This document shows positions 58,970 through 64,000 of a stretch of DNA of 64,000 nt, one piece after another. Numbering within the stretch: the first letter of the stretch is position 1; the number at the start of each line of letters is the position of its first letter. The notes under the pieces are model-generated. The model was not told the origin of the DNA. It did no database searches and saw only the letters and a program-made list of their open reading frames with translations. This DNA is from Pseudonocardia broussonetiae (GTDB taxonomy: Bacteria > Actinomycetota > Actinomycetes > Mycobacteriales > Pseudonocardiaceae), in the NCBI RefSeq assembly GCF_013155125.1, contig NZ_CP053564.1:4409501-4473500 (forward strand), read 5' to 3'. The translations under genes and the position numbers were made by a program.

Positions 58970-60340
58970 ATGTCCGAACGCACCGAGGCCGTGCCCGTCC
59001 CGCCCGCCTCCTTCGACCGCCGGGAGTACCGGCGCATCCTCGCGTCGAGCTTCCTCGGCACCGCCGTCGAGTACTACGACTTCGTCCTCTACGGCGCGGC
59101 CGCCGCGCTCGTGTTCGGGCCGCTGTTCTTCGCCGGGCAGTCGCCGGCCACGGCGCTGATCCTGTCGTTCGCGACGTTCGCGGTCGGCTACCTGGCGCGC
59201 CCGCTCGGCAGCGTGATCTTCGGACACCTCGGCGACCGGGTCGGCCGCAAGTCCACCCTGGTGCTCACGATGAGCATCATGGGAGTGGCGTCGACCCTCA
59301 TGGGCCTGCTGCCCACCAGCGCCCAGATCGGGGCGCTGGCGCCGGTGCTGCTGCTGCTCCTGCGCATCGTGCAGGGCCTGGCCGTCGGTGGTGAGTGGGG
59401 CGGCGGCGCGCTGATGGGGCTGGAGAGCGCGCCCCCCGGCGAGCGCGGCTTCGGCGCCTCCGCCGTGACGATGGGTTCCCCGGCCGGCAGCATGACCGCG
59501 GCGCTGACGTTCGGCGCCTTCGCGGCGCTCCCCGAGGACCAGTTCCTGTCGTGGGGATGGCGCGTCCCCTTCCTGCTCTCGGCCGTGCTGCTCGGGATCG
59601 CGCTGTTCGTCCGGCTGCGCATCGCCGAGAGCCCGATGTTCGTCGCTGCGCAGGCCCGGGCGGAGGCGCAGTCGAAGGAGCGCCGGGCGCCGATCATGGT
59701 GGTGCTCACGCGCTACCGCAGGGCGGTGCTGCTCACCGCGCTGGTCAGCTTCGCGGCGTTCGTCCACTCGTCGTTCTACTCGACCTTCGCCCTCTCGGCC
59801 GCCCGTACGTCGGGGACCGGGGCTGCACTCGTCCTGGTGACCAGCGCGGCGGCCGGCTTCGTCATGATCTTCGGTGTGATCTTCTTCGCCCGCCTGTCCG
59901 ACCGGATCGGGCGCAGGCCGGTCCTGCTCATCGGGTGCGGGATCAGCCTGGTCATGGCCGTTCCCTACGTCCTGCTGCTGACCAGCGGGAACTGGGCGGG
60001 CGTCCTCGTCGCCTTCGTGCTGACCGGGCTGACGCAGGCGGCGCTGTACGGGCCGCTCGCGGCGTTCATCTCCGAGCAGTTCGAGACCTCGGTCCGCTAC
60101 ACCGGCGCGGGTCTGACCTACCAGATCGGTGCCGTACTGGCCGGCTTCACCCCGATCGTCAGCACGGCGCTGTGGGGACTCGGCCAGAACGTCTTCGGTG
60201 CGGAGGGCTCGATGCAGTACGCGTTCGTGGCCGGGTTCATCGTGTGCGGCACGCTGATCTCGCTCGGCGCCCTGCAGTTCGTCGCGGACACCCGGCAGCG
60301 CGTGCTGGAGCCGGGCGTCGACGCGCCGGTGTCGGCGTGA
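58970..60340 (+). CDS. MFS transporter, metabolite:H+ symporter type
   Basis: A 456-residue 12-helix MFS protein of the ProP/shikimate-type MHS family: SSFLGTAVEYYDFVLYG near residue 25, GHLGDRVGRKSTLVLTM near 83 (loop 2-3 motif), RIVQGLAVGGEWGG near 130, RLSDRIGRRPVLL near 310. MHS proteins import carboxylates and aromatic acids. ATG chosen for GAGGAG upstream. Divergent from the P450/gentisate operon, so it may import that pathway's substrate. Confidence 0.9.
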   Translation: MSERTEAVPVPPASFDRREYRRILASSFLGTAVEYYDFVLYGAAAALVFGPLFFAGQSPATALILSFATFAVGYLARPLGSVIFGHLGDRVGRKSTLVLTMSIMGVASTLMGLLPTSAQIGALAPVLLLLLRIVQGLAVGGEWGGGALMGLESAPPGERGFGASAVTMGSPAGSMTAALTFGAFAALPEDQFLSWGWRVPFLLSAVLLGIALFVRLRIAESPMFVAAQARAEAQSKERRAPIMVVLTRYRRAVLLTALVSFAAFVHSSFYSTFALSAARTSGTGAALVLVTSAAAGFVMIFGVIFFARLSDRIGRRPVLLIGCGISLVMAVPYVLLLTSGNWAGVLVAFVLTGLTQAALYGPLAAFISEQFETSVRYTGAGLTYQIGAVLAGFTPIVSTALWGLGQNVFGAEGSMQYAFVAGFIVCGTLISLGALQFVADTRQRVLEPGVDAPVSA

Positions 60341-60393
60341 CCGTCACCGGGAACGACCCGACCCCAGTGGTCCGGGAGAGGGAGGAGAACGGC

Positions 60394-62034
60394 ATGACGA
60401 CGTTCTGGGTCGACGGTGTCCGTCCCGAGGACGCGGGCTACCCGGGCTTCGCGCCCGGCACGTCCACCGTGGACGGCATGCTGGTCGAGCGCGACGTGAC
60501 GATCGGCCTGCGCGACGGGGCGCACCTCTACGCCGACGTGTACCGGCCGGCCGCGAGCGCCGACCCGGTGCCGGTCCTGCTGGCGTGGAGCTCCTACGGC
60601 AAGCACGGAGGGCTCCGGTTCGAGCAGTTCGGCGCCCACGGCGTGGACGTCGGCGCGTTGTCCGCGCACACGCGGTTCGAGGCGCCGGACCCCGTGTGGT
60701 GGACCTCGCGCGGGTACGCCGTCGCGCTGCCGGACCCGCGGGGGTCGTGGAACTCCCCGGGCGACAACGTCCCGTTCGGGCCGCAGGAGGTGTCGGACGC
60801 CTGCGACGTGATCGGCTGGCTGGGCCGGCAGGAGTGGAGCAACGGGCGCGTCGGGATGTCCGGGGTCTCCTACTTCTCGATCATCCAGTGGCTCGTCGCG
60901 GCACAGCGGCCGGAGCACCTGCACGCCATCAACCCGTGGGAGGGCGTCTCCGACCCCTACCGCGAGCTCTTCCTGCACGGCGGGATCCCGGAGACCGCGT
61001 TCATGGGCCAGTGGCAGCGGATGCTGCGCGCGTCCCGGGGCCGGGTCGAGGACTTCGCGGCGTCGATCCGGGCGCACCCGCTGCTCGACGGGTGGGCGCT
61101 GTCCAAGACCCCCGACCTCTCGGCGATCGAGGTCCCGGCCTACGTCGTGGCCTCGTGGAGCGATCACGGGCTGCACACCCGGGGCACGCTGGAGGGCTTC
61201 CGCCGCATCGCGTCGCGGGAGAAGTTCCTCGAGGTGCACGGCCGCAAGAAGTGGGCGCACTACTACGACGAGCGCTCGCTCCTGCGGCAGGAGGCGTTCT
61301 TCTGCACCCACCTCAAGGGCGGGCCGAGCCGGACCGAGGACTGGCCGGAGGTCGAGATCGAGGTCCGCGAGAGGGCCTACGTGGGCGACACCCGGGCGGA
61401 GTCGGAGTGGCCGCCCGCGCGCACGCGGTACGAGCCGCTGCACCTGGCGTCAGGCGGACGGCTCTCCCGGGATCCTGTGCAGCAGGAGGACGAGGTCGGC
61501 TACGACGCCGCCACCGGGTCGGCGGGGTTCGACCTGGTGTTCGACGAGGACACCGAGGTCACCGGGTACATGGCGCTGCGCCTGTGGGTGGAGGCCCGCG
61601 GGTCCGACGACATGGACCTGTTCGTGGGGGTGCGCAAGCTCGACGCGTCCGGTGCCAAGGTCGACTTCCCGTTCTTCGCGAAGTTCGACGACGGCGACGT
61701 CGCGCTGGGCTGGCTGCGCGCGTCGCACCGCGAGCTGGACCCGGAGCGGTCCACGCCGTTCCAGCCCGTCCACCCGCACACCCGTGAGCAGCGGCTGGCC
61801 GCGGGGGAGGTCGTCCCGGTCGACATCGAGGTCTGGGCGTCCTCCACGCTGTTCGAGCGGGGCAGCACGCTGCGGCTGATCGTGCAGGGGCACGACCTGC
61901 GCAGCCACGAGCAGTTCACCTCGCAGCGCCACGACGACACCCGCAACGCCGGCACCCACGTGCTGCACGTGGGCGGGCGCCACGACTCCCACCTGCTGCT
62001 GCCGGTGATCGGCGACGCCGCGGGAACCGCGTGA
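60394..62034 (+). CDS. CocE/NonD family hydrolase
   Basis: A 546-residue X-Pro dipeptidyl-peptidase/cocaine-esterase family protein. ADVYRPA near 47, DPRGSWNS near 110, the nucleophile in GMSGVSYFS near 156 (usual GxSYxG, the final Gly replaced), the WSDHG Asp near 255 and C-terminal SHLLLPV are visible, with a beta-rich C-terminal domain. The ATG at 60394 has an ideal GGAGGAG; a GTG at 60337 overlapping the MFS stop would add 19 residues. It probably cleaves an ester or amide brought in by the MFS protein. Confidence 0.82.
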   Translation: MTTFWVDGVRPEDAGYPGFAPGTSTVDGMLVERDVTIGLRDGAHLYADVYRPAASADPVPVLLAWSSYGKHGGLRFEQFGAHGVDVGALSAHTRFEAPDPVWWTSRGYAVALPDPRGSWNSPGDNVPFGPQEVSDACDVIGWLGRQEWSNGRVGMSGVSYFSIIQWLVAAQRPEHLHAINPWEGVSDPYRELFLHGGIPETAFMGQWQRMLRASRGRVEDFAASIRAHPLLDGWALSKTPDLSAIEVPAYVVASWSDHGLHTRGTLEGFRRIASREKFLEVHGRKKWAHYYDERSLLRQEAFFCTHLKGGPSRTEDWPEVEIEVRERAYVGDTRAESEWPPARTRYEPLHLASGGRLSRDPVQQEDEVGYDAATGSAGFDLVFDEDTEVTGYMALRLWVEARGSDDMDLFVGVRKLDASGAKVDFPFFAKFDDGDVALGWLRASHRELDPERSTPFQPVHPHTREQRLAAGEVVPVDIEVWASSTLFERGSTLRLIVQGHDLRSHEQFTSQRHDDTRNAGTHVLHVGGRHDSHLLLPVIGDAAGTA

Positions 62035-62984
62035 TGCGGGCGGTCGCCTGCGACGCGTTCGGGGGCCCCGAGCAGCTGCGGGAGCGCGAGCTGGACCGTC
62101 CCCCGGTCGGCCCGAACAGCGTGCTGGTCCGGCTCGCCTACGCCGGGGTCAACCCCGGCGACTCGCGGATCCGGCAGGGCCAGTTCGCGCCGAAGGGACG
62201 GCACGTGTTCCCGCTCGTGCTCGGGCTCGAGGGAGCCGGGACCGTCGAGGACGTCGGCATCTCGGGCTCCCGGTTCGAGCCGGGGCAGGCCGTCTACGGG
62301 ATGTTCATGCACGACTACATGGGAGACGGGACCTACGCGGAGCTCGCGCCGGCGCGGTCGCGGCACCTGGTGGCGGTTCCCGAGGGCGTCCTGATGCGCG
62401 ACGCCGCCGCGGTGGCGTGTGCCGGCGCGACCGCGCTGGTCCTGGTCGAGGAGCTGCTCGGCGTCGGGCCGGGGGACACGGTCGTCGTCCTGGGCGCGTC
62501 CGGCGGGGTCGGGCACCTCGCCGTGCAGCTCGCCGTGGCCGCGGGCGCCCGCGTCATCGGCCTCGCGCGGTCGTCGAACCACGACCTCGTGCGGGAGATC
62601 GGGGCGCACGCGGTCGTCGACCACCGGACCGACGACGTGCGCGCCGCGATCGCGGAGCTCGTGCCGGGCGGCGCGGACGCGGCCGTCGACCCGGTCGGCG
62701 GTCCGGCGCAGGAGTCGCTGGCCGACCTCGTGCGCACGGGCGGACGGATCGCCTCGTGCGTGCACCCGGCGGCGAGCGGGGTGTTCGCCGCCCGCGACCA
62801 GACGGTCCTCTACGAGTTCCTCGAGGCCACGCCGGAGCGGATGACCCGGTTGGACGCGCACCTCGCGGCCGGCCGGGTCCGCCCGCGGATCACCCGGGAG
62901 TTCGCGCTCGCCGACGCCGCCGCGGCGCACGAGGCGATCGACGCCGGGGACAACCGCGGCAAGACCGTCCTCCGGATCGACTGA
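62034..62984 (+). CDS. Quinone oxidoreductase-like MDR family enzyme
   Basis: A 316-residue zinc-independent medium-chain reductase: YAGVNPGDSRIRQG (about 38), LGLEGAGTVEDVG, GATALVLVEELLGVGPGDTVVVLGASGGVGHLAVQLA near 135-170 (AxxGGVG NADPH loop). It lacks the structural-zinc cysteines. The ATG abuts the CocE stop (TGATG); a GTG one codon earlier is possible. Probably reduces a quinone or enone product of the operon. Confidence 0.83.
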   Translation: MRAVACDAFGGPEQLRERELDRPPVGPNSVLVRLAYAGVNPGDSRIRQGQFAPKGRHVFPLVLGLEGAGTVEDVGISGSRFEPGQAVYGMFMHDYMGDGTYAELAPARSRHLVAVPEGVLMRDAAAVACAGATALVLVEELLGVGPGDTVVVLGASGGVGHLAVQLAVAAGARVIGLARSSNHDLVREIGAHAVVDHRTDDVRAAIAELVPGGADAAVDPVGGPAQESLADLVRTGGRIASCVHPAASGVFAARDQTVLYEFLEATPERMTRLDAHLAAGRVRPRITREFALADAAAAHEAIDAGDNRGKTVLRID

Positions 62985-63038
62985 CCGCGGCCGTGGGCTA
63001 CCGTGGCTTCCTACGTACACGTCACGAGCGGGGTGGTC

Positions 63039-63986
63039 ATGGCGGAAGCACCCGGAGCTGCCGCGGCGCTCGCGGGTGTGCGGTCGAGTGGGGGAGTTGC
63101 TCCGTCCACGATCCCGCAGCTGGACGCCACCGCGGGGCACCTGGTCCGCCGGGCGCAGCAGGTGCACACCGCGATCTGGTCCGAGGAGCTCGACGGGCAC
63201 CTCACGAGCCCGCAGTACGCGCTCGTCAGCGCGCTGCGGAACACCCCGGGCCTCGACCAGCGGACCGCGGGGGCCACCGCCTCGCTGGACAAGTCGACGG
63301 CCGCCGACGTCGTGGCGCGGCTGGAGCGCGACGGGTGGGTGCACCGCGTGCAGGACCCCCTCGACGGCCGGCGCAAGACGCTGCAGCTGACCAAGATCGC
63401 CGGCGCGGCGCTCAACGGTGTGACGCCGCGCGTGCAGAACGTGCAGCGCCGTCTGCTCGAACCGCTGCGGCCCGACGAGCGCGACGACTTCGTGCGGCTG
63501 CTGGCCCGCGTCGCGTACGCCGGTGATCCGCCGCCGATGCCGCGTCCGGACGCGCAGGTGGTCAGCGTCAGCACGGCGCCGGGCCACCTCGTTCGCCGCT
63601 CGGAGCAGGTGCACGGGGCCCTGTGGGCGGCGCGGATCGACGGGGTGATCACCCCGCCGCAGTACGCGGTGCTCTGCGCGATCGCCGCCAACGACGGCGT
63701 GGACCAGTCGACGGCCGGGGACATCGCGTCCCTCGACAAGACCAGCGTCGCCGGTGTCGTGCGGCGCCTGGCCCGCCGCGGGTGGCTCCTGGTCGAGCCC
63801 GACGCGTCCGACGGGCGGCGCAAGCGGCTGTCCCTCTCCGCGGTCGCGGTCGCGATGTTCGACGAGGTCACCCCGCAGGTCCTCGCCGTGCAGCGCGAGC
63901 TGCTCGCGCCGCTGGACGACGACGAGCAGCGGCGGCTGATCGGCCGGCTGCACACCATCTGCTACGGGCCGACCGGCTCCGCCTGA
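63039..63986 (+). CDS. Tandem double-domain MarR-family regulator
   Basis: A 315-residue protein with two MarR winged-helix modules in one chain. GHLVRRAQQVHTAIWSEELDG..LTSPQYALVSAL..LDQRTAG..ASLDKSTAADVVARLERDGW (about 28-105) is repeated as GHLVRRSEQVHGALWAARIDG..ITPPQYAVLCAI..VDQSTAGDIASLDKTSVAGVVRRLARRGW (about 182-257). MarR proteins are normally 140-180-residue homodimers, so this is a covalent dimer. ATG at 63039 is preferred (GCGGGGTGG upstream); a GTG at 63003 adds 12 residues. It likely represses the MFS operon. Confidence 0.85.
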   Translation: MAEAPGAAAALAGVRSSGGVAPSTIPQLDATAGHLVRRAQQVHTAIWSEELDGHLTSPQYALVSALRNTPGLDQRTAGATASLDKSTAADVVARLERDGWVHRVQDPLDGRRKTLQLTKIAGAALNGVTPRVQNVQRRLLEPLRPDERDDFVRLLARVAYAGDPPPMPRPDAQVVSVSTAPGHLVRRSEQVHGALWAARIDGVITPPQYAVLCAIAANDGVDQSTAGDIASLDKTSVAGVVRRLARRGWLLVEPDASDGRRKRLSLSAVAVAMFDEVTPQVLAVQRELLAPLDDDEQRRLIGRLHTICYGPTGSA

Positions 63987-64000
63987 CGCACGGCGGTCCG

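Overview
The window is 64 kb of very GC-rich DNA with strong G/C third-position bias, many GTG starts and dense 1-8 base gene overlaps (ATGA, GTGA). This and the gene content (GntR/FadR, two P450 systems, a type I Baeyer-Villiger monooxygenase, several CaiB/BaiF CoA transferases, carboxymuconolactone-decarboxylase-like and cupin proteins) point to an actinomycete, most likely a Pseudonocardia-like catabolic soil bacterium. The genus is an inference. I see no rRNA, tRNA, insertion sequence, phage or CRISPR array.

Layout. 1-1767: end of a hydantoinase-B/acetone-carboxylase-type operon. 2176-3878: XRE regulator divergent from an SDR. 4324-6984: LysR, CitE-like lyase and HTD2-type hydratase (- strand), resembling the itaconyl/mesaconyl-CoA to citramalyl-CoA step. 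7152-13039: eight-gene + strand catabolic operon (MBL hydrolase, SDR, two beta-hydroxyacid dehydrogenases, cupin, two CMD proteins, GntR) with a FadR-type operator in front. 13080-20558: - strand operon with FolD, SDR, MetE-like methyltransferase, beta-propeller, amidohydrolase and a double CaiB CoA transferase, divergent from a LysR. 21825-29386: seven overlapping genes encoding a SAM methyltransferase, MetE-like enzyme, MetK, adenosine kinase, MetF, FolD and PurU. 29565-38707: Opp/Dpp-type ABC importer followed by CMD, BVMO, MBL hydrolase and CMD genes. 38718-46367: LysR divergent from P450-ferredoxin-reductase, a luciferase-like oxidoreductase, cupin, homogentisate-dioxygenase-like protein and hydrolase. 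46483-49946: APC permease, universal stress protein, TetR and hydrolase. 50705-58690: - strand ring-cleavage operon (P450, ferredoxin, reductase, gentisate dioxygenase, hydroxybenzoate-type monooxygenase, FAH hydrolase, CaiB, HMG-CoA-lyase-like). 58970-63986: MFS importer, CocE-type hydrolase, quinone reductase and a double-domain MarR.

The most unusual system is the one-carbon island. The 21.8-29.4 kb operon joins the S-adenosylmethionine cycle (homocysteine methylation, SAM synthesis, methyl transfer, adenosine salvage) to the whole folate oxidation ladder (methyl-, methylene-, formyl-THF, formate). A second MetE-like/FolD pair lies 6 kb away on the other strand. The operon's FolD has lost the lysine and glutamine used for the cyclohydrolase step, whereas the second FolD keeps them. 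The island could supply SAM for a dedicated methylation or burn methyl groups to formate; the sequence alone does not decide.

The - strand operon at 50.7-58.7 kb reads as a gentisate (possibly alkylgentisate) route. An FAH-type hydrolase is followed by a CoA transferase and an HMGL-like lyase, which would suit cleavage of a citramalyl-CoA-type product.

Three convergent intergenic gaps carry dispersed repeats: a GATC-containing inverted repeat family (1892-2123), and a composite family built from the palindrome GCGTTCCGCGGAACGC, CTCCCGCGCG hairpins and 19-bp tandem repeats (3915-4177 and 49988-50507).
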